Under the pieces are notes generated by a model. It was given only the letters and a program-made list of their open reading frames with translations, did no database searches and was not told the DNA's origin. From assembly GCA_947501325.1 (NCBI GenBank), contig CANMVC010000005.1, positions 22,319 to 86,318 of the forward strand: DNA of 64,000 nucleotides. Reading direction: 5' to 3'. Position 1 is the stretch's first letter; each line of letters starts with the position of its first letter. This document shows positions 36,139 to 43,701 of this stretch, one piece after another. The stretch comes from an uncultured Sphingomonadaceae bacterium. GTDB taxonomy: Bacteria; Pseudomonadota; Alphaproteobacteria; Sphingomonadales; Sphingomonadaceae. The position numbers and the translations under genes are program-made.

Positions 36139-36534
36139 TCAATACCTCCGCGCAGTTCTGATATTCTGACCAGCATCATTCATTGAGGCTGCCTGAAAAC
36201 AGTCCACGCTTTCTCTGCGGGAAATGGGCCGACCCGTTCGCTTACGTGAATAAAGCGCCCATCGCTTTCTCAATACCTGCTGGCGCTTACTACCGATAAG
36301 GTCGAGTTGGATTTGAAGTAACGTCTTTGAGGCTTTTGTGTCTGGCCTGATCAGCACAATAAATAAAATTAGGGAAAACAGCATTCCCGCAAAACCAAGC
36401 GAGCCCATATCAAAACTAGCAATCGCAACCAACGACATGGCCTGGACGCTGAAAACGGTTATCACCATCTGCATGTCATAAATATCAATCAGCGCCACGA
36501 TCTTGCGGCATAATGTTGCAATCCAGCAGAGCAT
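36139..36534 (-). CDS. Small membrane protein, unknown function
   Basis: Starting at ATG 36534 the protein has 131 residues with two or three hydrophobic helices in the first 80 (MQMVITVFSVQAMSLVAIAS, GFAGMLFSLILFIVLI). A basic C-terminal tail follows (RKRWALYSRKRTGRP). The frame stays open upstream to 36669, but that part contains a long hairpin and no ribosome site, so it is not counted. A start at 36534 puts 4 bp between its stop and the next gene. Confidence 0.55.
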   Translation of the reverse strand: MLCWIATLCRKIVALIDIYDMQMVITVFSVQAMSLVAIASFDMGSLGFAGMLFSLILFIVLIRPDTKASKTLLQIQLDLIGSKRQQVLRKRWALYSRKRTGRPISRRESVDCFQAASMNDAGQNIRTARRY

Positions 36535-36601
36535 GCTAACTCTCTTCCTTCTTTCTACCCGTAAAACCAGGCAAAAAACGGGTGAGCCGAAAATAGTTAC
36601 C

Positions 36602-36671
36602 CCCAGGAAACAGTTACCTTCATCTATCAAAGGTAACTGTTTCCTGGGCCAGATGGCGACGCGCGCCATCT
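36602..36671 (-). terminator. Two strong hairpins after the lipoprotein gene
   Basis: First hairpin: CCCAGGAAACAGTTACCTT (36602-36620) pairs perfectly over 19 bp with 36630-36648, loop 9 nt. Second: AGATGGCG (36651-36658) pairs with CGCCATCT (36664-36671). They follow the stop of the minus-strand lipoprotein gene. No clean T-run follows, so a terminator or mRNA-stability role is inferred. Confidence 0.6.
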
Positions 36672-37143
36672 AGTTCTGTACATACCCAACAATCGCCAGT
36701 TTACCGTTCAACTGATCAAAGCGCCACGCGCCGCTAATCTTATCATCTTTCCCATCAAGCCCTTTGATAAATATTTCCATCTCACAATTTTCGCCAGGCA
36801 AGTTGGTGGCAGGAATGCACCGTATGTTTTCGACATCTTCAACAGATGCTGTGCTTAACCAGCGCGAAAATCTTGCCGCATCGGCAGACTCATTAGCGGT
36901 TTTGTCGGTAGATGCTCCGTCGTCTTCTCTACCAAGACTGGCCGAAACGCTGCGGCGCAATTCCGCGCCTCTGCGAAAACTTTCTGCATGACTATCGAAA
37001 AACTCGGCTTTCTCAGCCCACTTCGCCTGCGCGGTTGGCCAGAAATCCTCAACCGCTGATTTATACTCCGCCTCACTCGGAGCGGAAGGTGCACAACCAA
37101 CTGTGAGCGCTAAAATGGAAGTTAAATATAGGGATTTAGTCAT
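36670..37143 (-). CDS. Small lipoprotein, unknown function
   Basis: I place the start at ATG 37143, where GGAGGCT lies 2 nt upstream of the codon spacer; the result is a 157-residue protein with a lipoprotein signal (TSILALTVGCAPS). The mature part has a long helical segment (AEKAEFFDSHAESFRRGAE) and a C-terminal beta pair ending VGYVQN. Two cysteines in CIPATNLPGENC could pair. The ribosome site is sequestered in a 7-bp hairpin (see the feature at 37146-37172). No family recognised. Confidence 0.72.
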   Translation of the reverse strand: MTKSLYLTSILALTVGCAPSAPSEAEYKSAVEDFWPTAQAKWAEKAEFFDSHAESFRRGAELRRSVSASLGREDDGASTDKTANESADAARFSRWLSTASVEDVENIRCIPATNLPGENCEMEIFIKGLDGKDDKISGAWRFDQLNGKLAIVGYVQN

Positions 37144-37145
37144 AA

Positions 37146-37172
37146 AGCCTCCGAACGTATGAATTGGAGGCT
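37146..37172 (-). promoter_or_regulatory. Hairpin that masks the ribosome binding site
   Basis: On the minus strand AGCCTCC pairs over 7 bp with GGAGGCT (37146-37152), the ribosome site of the lipoprotein gene, across a 13-nt loop. Folding would block translation, so a thermosensor- or ligand-type control is possible. Confidence 0.55.
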
Positions 37173-37499
37173 GGCCCGTAACCGGGCGTTCGTAACTCCA
37201 CGTTGCCACGGAGCGCCGCCACCTTTAGGCGGACCCTGGACATACGTGACGGCCACCCGGTCAGAATATCTGACCGGCGACAACATTGGAGGTTACGAAG
37301 CCTCACAGCCGGGATTTACCGATCTGCTTTTCGACAATGGCAAATATCGAGTCTGGGAGCAACGGAGAAATAGTTGTGGCTTCTGGGTTAACCGATGCAA
37401 ATAGCTGAAGCAAATTTGTTCAGTAGCCTGAGGAATGTTTTCAATTTCTGTTATTGTCCGCGTTGAAAAAAACGTGCGCCGTATCGACTTGCCGCGTCA
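37173..37499. other. Non-coding stretch with palindromes
   Basis: It holds GCCCG-TAAC-CGGGC (about 37173-37186) and CCGGTCAGA-ATA-TCTGACCGG (37257-37277), both perfect stems, and no gene I can support. Together with the masking hairpin it may be a structured 5' leader of the lipoprotein gene. Confidence 0.5.
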
Positions 37500-39092
37500 T
37501 CAATTTTTTGATTGAATAGTATTTCCATTCCGTTCTCGGTCAGCTCGGCGCTTGCGCCTTTTGGCAACCAACGAGGCGGCTTCGCCTGGGGCATAGTACA
37601 TTCTTCCGTCTCCGACGGCGCGCGCTTGAACAATCAATCCATTCGGCATGATATGCAAACGCTCCAGATCAGCACTGATAAGACGGCCTCGGAATACGAA
37701 CCCCTCAAGCGGTTCTGCCTTCAGCCATTCATCGGCTTTCTGCAGGCCATCATCATAGTTATTTGAAAAATCGTAGCTTATCTTGCTGATAAACTCCCTG
37801 TCGATTTCATCTTTGCTTACCGCCCCAACCAGTTTGTTGAACAATCGGCTATTGGTGCGACTGACGACGGACAGATTGGAAATTCCAATAATCTTGTTAG
37901 CGAGATCCAGGCGCGGCCTCGCCAATATCCAGATCTTGCCCTCGACATCGCCAAGCCAGCTTATGGGTTCCTCGATGGTAAGACCTATCCCAATAGCAAT
38001 TTTGCCGCCGTCAACACCAAAAACCTCAACATCGTTGAAACGGGCCTGAACCTCCGTTCCGTCTTCCATTTTGACAGTTTGAAATTCTCCAAGCTGCAAT
38101 GCTTTTTCTATTGGCCTTTGAAATACAGAATAGGGGATGTGGAAAGGAACATGAACCCGGATTCCCTCGGGCGGCAGCGCCTTCATAAGATTTGGAAGAG
38201 GCGTGATTTCGGGGTCCTTTGGCCGACTGCCAAAAATTGTTTCCGTTTGCGCGCGTGCAGCAAGATTGACGATCAAACGACGGCCACGAACGGTATATCC
38301 AGCAAAACCGATTTGCTGCGGCGTAAAGCGTACCCAGATTTCCGGATCGGACTTGGCGCGAGCCGATGTGAAGCCTTCTGCCCAAATGGCTTGAGCCTTT
38401 TTCCGCGCATTTAAATTCCGGATGAGCTGCGGCAAGCGTTTCTCAATCTGCGCCGCGATTTTTCTGATTTCTGGATCAACGTGCGACGAAAATTCAATCC
38501 GTTGGTCGAGAACATCAATGCCGATCTTTTTGCCCCAGCTATAATCGACGTCAACTTTTGCCGATGGCTGCCAATTTCGGCTCAAGGATAGCTTTACGCG
38601 CATCGTCACCACTACTGAACCTGTAGCCGTTTCGCGCTTCACGATGCCGCCAATATTTTGGGCTTGAATGCGCGTGCTGACGGGAATGGAAATCTTAAGA
38701 TGCTGCCCTGAACCGGTAAGACGAATGCGTCCACGTTCCACCTTGCCCACAAGGCGGCATGATATGTCCGGAATTAGCTTTGATTTGGTTTTGAGGCATA
38801 TTTTTTGGGGTTCGTTAATGTCTGCCAACCGCCAAGGCACATCCTTATTCAAGGTGTTTTCGAAAATTTGCAAGTTGCCGCTGACGGGAATGAAGATGGT
38901 TGATATCTGGTCTTCCAGACGCACTTTCGTTTTAATTTTCGTCGGCTCAGGCGCAGACAGCGGTTCGTCAAATCCAGACAGAAATACCGCTATTGCAAGG
39001 ATGGTCATTATTAGGACTACACCAAAACAGCCGAGGCCGATCTTGATTTTTCGACTTGAGAGATTGGGCATAGCTAGTCTCTGTTCTGGCAA
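37500..39092 (-). CDS. DUF4403 family protein
   Basis: A 530-residue protein with a single N-terminal membrane helix (about residues 18-40). The remainder matches DUF4403, a family of mostly beta-structured exported proteins made of two similar halves (for example IFIPVSGNLQIFENTLNKDV and IRVHVPFHIPYSVFQRPIEKAL). Its overall pattern recalls BPI/TULIP-like lipid-binding folds, but that is my inference. It lies 12 bp downstream of the ion channel gene in the same direction. It is envelope-located and its function is unknown. Confidence 0.85.
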   Translation of the reverse strand: MPEQRLAMPNLSSRKIKIGLGCFGVVLIMTILAIAVFLSGFDEPLSAPEPTKIKTKVRLEDQISTIFIPVSGNLQIFENTLNKDVPWRLADINEPQKICLKTKSKLIPDISCRLVGKVERGRIRLTGSGQHLKISIPVSTRIQAQNIGGIVKRETATGSVVVTMRVKLSLSRNWQPSAKVDVDYSWGKKIGIDVLDQRIEFSSHVDPEIRKIAAQIEKRLPQLIRNLNARKKAQAIWAEGFTSARAKSDPEIWVRFTPQQIGFAGYTVRGRRLIVNLAARAQTETIFGSRPKDPEITPLPNLMKALPPEGIRVHVPFHIPYSVFQRPIEKALQLGEFQTVKMEDGTEVQARFNDVEVFGVDGGKIAIGIGLTIEEPISWLGDVEGKIWILARPRLDLANKIIGISNLSVVSRTNSRLFNKLVGAVSKDEIDREFISKISYDFSNNYDDGLQKADEWLKAEPLEGFVFRGRLISADLERLHIMPNGLIVQARAVGDGRMYYAPGEAASLVAKRRKRRADRERNGNTIQSKN

Positions 39093-39104
39093 ACCAAATC
39101 GAAC

Positions 39105-39536
39105 CTAATGCGCATTTTCCTGAGCGGCTCTCAATCTAATGATAAACTCGATCAGAAATGCTGTTGTAAGACTAAACAAGATCAGGCCGTTTGCGGCCAT
39201 AAGCCCTGACAATAGCCGCCATTCTGGTCCGATCACGATGTCGCCAAACCCCAAAGTTGTGAACGACACGACCGAAAAATAGAGCGACGTCTCTAAATTA
39301 TTGAACTGACCCAAAAGTAAAAACAGGCCAGCCCATAGCCACACTGCAACGCTGAGTGCAACAAGCATCCAAAGAACCATCGCGGTCAACGAAATCATGA
39401 GTTTTAGTATTTTGCGACCAGAGACTAGCCATTTCCCGGCATGTGTCAGCCCAATAGTCGCCGCTCCGACAAAACCCGCTGCGATGGCAACCGTCAGGCA
39501 TATCAATGCCGATCCAATTAACAGTTGTGTGAACAT
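39105..39536 (-). CDS. Two-helix potassium-channel-like protein
   Basis: A 143-residue Ion_trans_2-type protein. After two N-terminal helices comes a pore loop with the filter TTLGFGD and a final helix (LILFSLTTAFLIEFI). The filter follows the K-channel pattern with F replacing the usual tyrosine, which occurs in many bacterial members. The channel would be a tetramer in the inner membrane. Upstream the nested transposon inserted at 39604, 68 bp before the start, which may have changed its promoter. Confidence 0.85.
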   Translation of the reverse strand: MFTQLLIGSALICLTVAIAAGFVGAATIGLTHAGKWLVSGRKILKLMISLTAMVLWMLVALSVAVWLWAGLFLLLGQFNNLETSLYFSVVSFTTLGFGDIVIGPEWRLLSGLMAANGLILFSLTTAFLIEFIIRLRAAQENAH

Positions 39537-39604
39537 AAGCCCCTAATCATATTTTTGTGATTGTTGCCGGAGAAATTCAAATCAGGCAAGTTGTCCGCAT
39601 AATC

Positions 39605-39625
39605 GGTGGTGGGTCAGTTTGAAAT
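39605..39625 (+). repeat. Left terminal inverted repeat of the transposon
   Basis: 21 bp, identical to the reverse complement of 43563-43583. It is preceded directly by the target duplication GCATAATC (39597-39604). Confidence 0.93.
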
Positions 39626-39667
39626 CTCACTCTAGCGAAACGCGACGGCAAGTGCCATATTGGTCTT

Positions 39668-39895
39668 ATGACTGACAAAAAGCCCAAGCGCCCACGCGAC
39701 CCAAATCAGCTTGCGAAGCTAATGGTTGATATTGCTTCCGGCGAGGAAGAAGAAGCGGAAGAAACCAAATTGCAGAAACGCGCCGCGAAAGGTGGGAAAA
39801 AGGGCGGTAAAGCCCGCGCCAAGGCACTAACGCCCGCACAGCGATCAGAAATAGCGAGTATAGCCGCACAGGCGCGGTGGAAGAAAAAAGATTAA
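39668..39895 (+). CDS. Small basic passenger protein, 75 aa
   Basis: The central stretch KRAAKGGKKGGKARAKALT is extremely Lys/Ala/Gly rich, and the first third has an acidic run (EEEEAEE). The pattern suggests a nucleic-acid-binding tail. The end overlaps the convergent 163-aa gene by 4 bp. No named family recognised; it belongs to the transposon's cargo. Confidence 0.65.
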   Translation: MTDKKPKRPRDPNQLAKLMVDIASGEEEEAEETKLQKRAAKGGKKGGKARAKALTPAQRSEIASIAAQARWKKKD

Positions 39896-40383
39896 CCCGC
39901 TTCCTTTGCTTCGCGCTCTAGCATTTCCAGCGCCTTCCGTTCCTCATAATCCTCTGTGAAGTCCATTTCAAATTGAATAGGCTCATCCTTCGGATAGGCG
40001 TGGTTCATGTGCTCAACGTCTGACTTTGCCCGATAAACGTCATTGACGATTGAATCACGCCGCTGCTTAACTGCCTTGCGTCGCAGCTGAGGGGTGCCAC
40101 CGCTATCAATATCAAACCAAAGCGTCCGCTGTGCGCCGTTTTCCAAAATCGAGACACACTGTTTCGCACGGTAAGTCGTTCCTTCGTCATTTACCCTCAA
40201 TACTTGCCGCAACGCGGTGGTTACGTCCCTGCGATATATTTTGTGCAAATCCTGAGGCCGCACAGTCAGGCGACCATTAGCTACTGCCCAATCAATAAAA
40301 TCGTTGGGGTCGTTCGCTTCGTCACCTGTAATAGATTCCCATTCATCCCATGCTCTGGTGATTTGTTCGTTGTAGTTTGCCAT
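39892..40383 (-). CDS. Passenger protein of unknown function, 163 aa
   Basis: It follows the XRE-ImmA gene by 9 bp in the same direction and so belongs to the HigB/XRE-ImmA operon. The sequence is hydrophilic, with Asp/Glu-rich ends (QFEMDFTEDYEERKALEM) and a middle with beta-like segments (ENGAQRTLWFDIDSGG). No family recognised. It could be a third component of the toxin-antitoxin unit. Confidence 0.7.
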   Translation of the reverse strand: MANYNEQITRAWDEWESITGDEANDPNDFIDWAVANGRLTVRPQDLHKIYRRDVTTALRQVLRVNDEGTTYRAKQCVSILENGAQRTLWFDIDSGGTPQLRRKAVKQRRDSIVNDVYRAKSDVEHMNHAYPKDEPIQFEMDFTEDYEERKALEMLEREAKEAG

Positions 40384-40392
40384 TTTCAGTTC

Positions 40393-41547
40393 CTATAGTC
40401 CAACTTCTGCTACTTTTCCCCAACCATCCCTAAGCTGCCAGCCTAAAAATTGTTCATGCACCTTCGTTAAGTATCGCCGCAGAAAAGTGAACGCCCTTTC
40501 ATCACCCTCTAGGTGGCGGCGGTGTTGGATTTGGCCGATTACAATAGCTGGGTGGATATGATGCCGGGCCGAAAAAGCCAGAACGTCTTTTTCTGAAATC
40601 CACTTTCCTTTTCGATTCATAAATGATGCCAGCTTGTCTTGCGGAATCAAAAACTCTGCTGCTGCCGCATCCGCTCTTTTTTCCTCATCCGGTAAGTCAC
40701 TCTCGCTTCTGTCAGGTTCAAAAACATCCGGCGTGGAATATCCAACGTCTTTTCCATCTTCTTGCAAAACGTGCTCAATCTCATGGCGGAGAACAAAGCA
40801 AAGATTGTCAGCGCGATTCAGTCGCAAAGACAAGCCAATCACTGGCTGATCATCTAACCAAGTGCAAACGCCATCAATCTTTGACCCTTGCAGTGGCTCG
40901 ACAAATACAGTTCTCACACCGCACGCTAGAAGCAGCGCCGGGATGTGGGCGAAATCGTCAATATCGAGCATGTGAGCGCGAATATCAGGTAGCGCATCTA
41001 GCAACTTTGCTTTGTCATACTGCGGTGCTTCGTTGTCTTTCGCGATCATTCTCACTCTATGCAGCCACGCCCATTGACTACCTATAATTTCATCATCGTA
41101 AGACGTCTTTTTGGCAGCGTGGCGCACTTCCTCACCGCCAAACAGCGGAATATTGTCAATGCTATTCGTATTGAAAAAACGCATCATCTGCACGTCGAGC
41201 AAATCCGCTTCCGTTTCTTCAATCCATCCGCGCTTCATCATCTCGCGGATAGGAAACTTTGAAACCCAACTAGCACGAGTGCGAACGCCGGGGTCCGGCT
41301 CCTTAGCTTTCTGCAAATCATACATTTTTTGCAGGTTCGCAAAAAATTCAGCGGGAACATCAAAAGCGTCACCGAGAGAATTTGCCAAATCTGGAGTGAT
41401 TGAATTTTTACCCTTCAAAATCGGGTTTAGCTGTTGGGGACTCATCCCCAAAATATATGCAAGATCAACTTGCGTCCAACCACGCGCTTCCATCTCTTCC
41501 AAAATGAAAGTTCCTGGGTGGTCAATTTGGTTGGTTGCTCTGGCCAT
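40393..41547 (-). CDS. XRE regulator fused to ImmA/IrrE-type metalloprotease (HigA-like)
   Basis: An N-terminal HTH of the HigA type (residues 5-65: GTFILEEMEARGWTQVDLAY, SPQQLNPILKGK) is followed by an ImmA/IrrE (M78) domain. The zinc motif HExxH reads RHEIEHVLQED (about residue 260), with a second part near DAAAAEFLIPQDK. Its ATG overlaps the stop of the HigB-like gene by one base (TAATG), as in HigBA loci where the toxin comes first. The protease may regulate or be triggered to cleave a partner. It is cytoplasmic. Confidence 0.88.
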   Translation of the reverse strand: MARATNQIDHPGTFILEEMEARGWTQVDLAYILGMSPQQLNPILKGKNSITPDLANSLGDAFDVPAEFFANLQKMYDLQKAKEPDPGVRTRASWVSKFPIREMMKRGWIEETEADLLDVQMMRFFNTNSIDNIPLFGGEEVRHAAKKTSYDDEIIGSQWAWLHRVRMIAKDNEAPQYDKAKLLDALPDIRAHMLDIDDFAHIPALLLACGVRTVFVEPLQGSKIDGVCTWLDDQPVIGLSLRLNRADNLCFVLRHEIEHVLQEDGKDVGYSTPDVFEPDRSESDLPDEEKRADAAAAEFLIPQDKLASFMNRKGKWISEKDVLAFSARHHIHPAIVIGQIQHRRHLEGDERAFTFLRRYLTKVHEQFLGWQLRDGWGKVAEVGL

Positions 41548-41843
41548 TAGTGGTAATCCTCAATCGACAAAATTGTAGCTTTTTGTGGTTCAACGTCGCT
41601 GTCCAGTTCAAAAACCATGCGGTATTTGTCATTCAGCCTGATGGACCTCTGACCTTCACGGTCGCCATTCAATTTCTCGTAATGCAAACTTTTCCAATTC
41701 CTTAATGTCCGATCATCGGTCGCCGCCCTCAAGACAGTCAGCTTTCGCCGCGTAGACTTGATGACAGCAACAGGAAGCCGCGTTGCGCCAGCATCGTCGG
41801 TCTCAATGAGTGCCAGCGCTGGGTCCGCAAACTCGATTTCCAT
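41547..41843 (-). CDS. HigB/RelE-type toxin
   Basis: A 98-residue RelE/ParE-superfamily protein. The segment LHYEKLNGDREGQRSIRLNDKYRMVFEL is the usual core of HigB toxins (basic residues near KLNGDREGQRSIRLN would contact mRNA). The first gene of the operon with the XRE-ImmA gene, coupled through TAATG. A TATAAT box (41891-41896 on the minus strand) lies about 48 bp upstream. Confidence 0.85.
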   Translation of the reverse strand: MEIEFADPALALIETDDAGATRLPVAVIKSTRRKLTVLRAATDDRTLRNWKSLHYEKLNGDREGQRSIRLNDKYRMVFELDSDVEPQKATILSIEDYH

Positions 41844-41890
41844 AACCCCTTGTAAGGCAGCTGAATCCCCATTGCAACCCCCATTAACAC

Positions 41891-41896
41891 ATTATA
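41891..41896 (-). promoter_or_regulatory. -10 box for the HigB/XRE-ImmA operon
   Basis: A perfect TATAAT on the minus strand; the -35 hexamer is poor. It lies in the 106-bp region between the divergent toxin and transposase genes, so an autoregulating antitoxin could affect both directions. Confidence 0.45.
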
Positions 41897-41949
41897 TTAA
41901 ACTGACTGTTATGCTTGACTAAATGATAAAGGTCAGTTATAAAATTCTC

Positions 41950-42825
41950 ATGAACAAGCTATCATCAAAAGAACGTGCCACAATCCTTCACATGCTTTGC
42001 GAAGGTAATAGCATCCGCTCAATCGTCCGCATGACTGGCGCAAGCAAAAACACCATTTCAAAATTGCTGATTGATGCTGGCAAGGCTTGCGCAGTTTATC
42101 ACGAAGCTAATGTTCGCGATCTTCAAACGACCCGTGTAGAAGTCGATGAAATCTGGTCGTTCACCTATGCCAAGCAAAAGAACGTCAAAAAGGCGAAAGC
42201 CGCTCCCGCCAATTCTGGCGACACTTGGACGTGGACCGCGATTGACGCCGATAGCAAGATGATCGTTTCCTATCTGGTCGGTGGCCGCGATGCTGAATAT
42301 GCAATGTGGTTCATGGACGATCTGCGTAGTCGCCTTGCCAACCGTGTTCAACTTACCAGCGATGGTCACAAATCATATCTTGAAGCTGTCGAGGGCGCTT
42401 TCGATGCGGACGTTGACTATGCGCAACTAATAAAAATGTATGGCAACGCGCCGGAAAGCTTTAAGGGCCGCTACAGCCCTGCCGATTGCACAGGCATCAA
42501 GAAACGCCGGATTGAAGGCCAGCCCGATAAAAGCCTTGTCAGCACGTCCTATGTCGAGCGCAACAACCTAACCATGCGGATGCACATGCGTCGCTTTACC
42601 CGCCTGACAAATGGTTTCAGTAAGAAGATTGAGAACCACGCCCACGCCGTTGCGCTTCACATGATGTATTACAATTTCGTTCGGATGCACAAAACGCTTC
42701 GTATGTCCCCAGCTATGGCCGCCGGCGTTTCCGATACGCTTTGGGAAATGGCCGATATTGTAAAGCTGGTTGAAAACGCTGAAAATGCCAAGCCAACCAA
42801 GCGCGGTCCATACAAAAAAGGCTAA
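41950..42825 (+). CDS. IS1-family-like DDE transposase
   Basis: A 291-residue transposase in a single frame. An N-terminal helix-turn-helix (residues 1-45, SIRSIVRMTGASKNTISKLL) is followed by the DDE core: VEVDEIWSF, LTSDGHKSYLEA and SYVERNNLTMRMHMRRF. I recognise it as the alphaproteobacterial IS1-like group that needs no programmed frameshift. A start at 41923 is possible. It is the only transposase of the element, which also has a strong terminator at 42932. Confidence 0.9.
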   Translation: MNKLSSKERATILHMLCEGNSIRSIVRMTGASKNTISKLLIDAGKACAVYHEANVRDLQTTRVEVDEIWSFTYAKQKNVKKAKAAPANSGDTWTWTAIDADSKMIVSYLVGGRDAEYAMWFMDDLRSRLANRVQLTSDGHKSYLEAVEGAFDADVDYAQLIKMYGNAPESFKGRYSPADCTGIKKRRIEGQPDKSLVSTSYVERNNLTMRMHMRRFTRLTNGFSKKIENHAHAVALHMMYYNFVRMHKTLRMSPAMAAGVSDTLWEMADIVKLVENAENAKPTKRGPYKKG

Positions 42826-42931
42826 TTTGCGCGCAATCAACCTTGGTTCATTAGCTATTGACGGAATCGTAACACTTACCATATAGGCCATACACATACT
42901 TGACGTCTCGTTTAGAGGCGACCATCTTAAA

Positions 42932-42964
42932 GGCCTTCGCTACTTTTGTGGCGGAGGTCTTTTC
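42932..42964 (+). terminator. Terminator after the transposase
   Basis: A 12-bp stem (GGCCTTCGCTAC with GTGGCGGAGGTC, three wobble pairs) around TTTT, followed by TTTT. It precedes the NYN gene by 15 bp, so that gene needs its own promoter or read-through. Confidence 0.75.
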
Positions 42965-42978
42965 TTGTGGGGGCCTTC

Positions 42979-43563
42979 ATGAAAACTGCATTACTCGTTG
43001 ACGGAGGATATATCCGTGCCTGCGCAACAAAAATAAAGAAAACTTACGATAATCAGTTGATTGATGATTTTTGCAATTCCTGCTTTGTAAAAGAGGAGTA
43101 TCTCTTCCGCATACTCTACTATGATTCACCGCAATACAAAGGCACTGTGAACAAACCAGTTTCAGGAGACCCCACAAATTTCTCGTCGAGCGATAAGTGG
43201 TTGCGTGATCTGGCAAAGCTAGAAAGATTTGCAGTTAGGCGAGGAACGCTGGGGTTCCGAGGCTGGCGACCAAGAAGTACCCCCATCAAAGGCAAGGCTA
43301 TGAAGGATGAGGATTTCTCGCCAATCTTTGAGCAGAAAGGCGTCGACATGCGGATAGGTTTGGATATTGCTACATTCTCCGAACGTCAAAGTGCTGAACG
43401 GATTATAGTCGTGTCAGGCGATACTGACATGATACCAGCAATGAAGCAGGCCAGAAAATCAGGAATTGAAGTTGGTTTAGTGCAATTGCCTAAACCAGCC
43501 TATGAACTGCATGACACGTTAAAAGCTCATGCTGATTTCGTGCGCCACATTAAATGGCCCTAA
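42979..43563 (+). CDS. NYN (PIN-like) domain nuclease
   Basis: A 194-residue protein with the LabA/NYN fold. The N-terminal TALLVDGGYIRAC holds the first metal-binding aspartate, and a C-terminal IIVVSGDTDMIPAMKQARK contains the DxD cluster, followed by GIEVGLVQLP. NYN domains are RNases related to PIN toxins. The ATG at 42979 is chosen over an upstream frame start at 42946. Its TAA stop overlaps the right terminal repeat by one base, so the gene was captured exactly up to the end of the element. Confidence 0.88.
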   Translation: MKTALLVDGGYIRACATKIKKTYDNQLIDDFCNSCFVKEEYLFRILYYDSPQYKGTVNKPVSGDPTNFSSSDKWLRDLAKLERFAVRRGTLGFRGWRPRSTPIKGKAMKDEDFSPIFEQKGVDMRIGLDIATFSERQSAERIIVVSGDTDMIPAMKQARKSGIEVGLVQLPKPAYELHDTLKAHADFVRHIKWP

Positions 43564-43583
43564 TTTCAAACTGACCCACCACC
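43563..43583 (-). repeat. Right terminal inverted repeat of the transposon
   Basis: The exact reverse complement of 39605-39625; followed by the target duplication GCATAATC (43584-43591). Confidence 0.93.
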
Positions 43584-43701
43584 GCATAATCTATCCGGCG
43601 CGACTGTGTTGCGTTGTTATCCGACAGAAGGGCAGACATGCGATTTTCTCAAAAAATCAACACCTGTAAGCTTCATTGATATTTGAAGATCATTTTAGAG
43701 C

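Larger units (their letters stand above)
39605..43583. mobile_element. IS1-like transposon with passenger genes, 3,979 bp
   Basis: The 21-bp ends GGTGGTGGGTCAGTTTGAAAT (39605-39625) and their exact inverted copy (43563-43583) are flanked by the 8-bp direct duplication GCATAATC (39597-39604 and 43584-43591). It carries one DDE transposase resembling the IS1 family and five passenger genes: a 75-aa basic protein, a 163-aa protein, XRE-ImmA, HigB-like toxin and a NYN nuclease. An 8-bp duplication and GGTG ends fit IS1. The perfect ends suggest recent movement. Confidence 0.93.

Noticed and set aside
37159..37404. Plus-strand ORF of 81 codons
   Set aside because: It lies over a set of perfect hairpins in the leader of the minus-strand lipoprotein gene; composition is not protein-like.
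39605..43583. Composite transposon formed by two IS copies
   Set aside because: Only one transposase and one pair of short terminal repeats; the element is a single unit with passengers.
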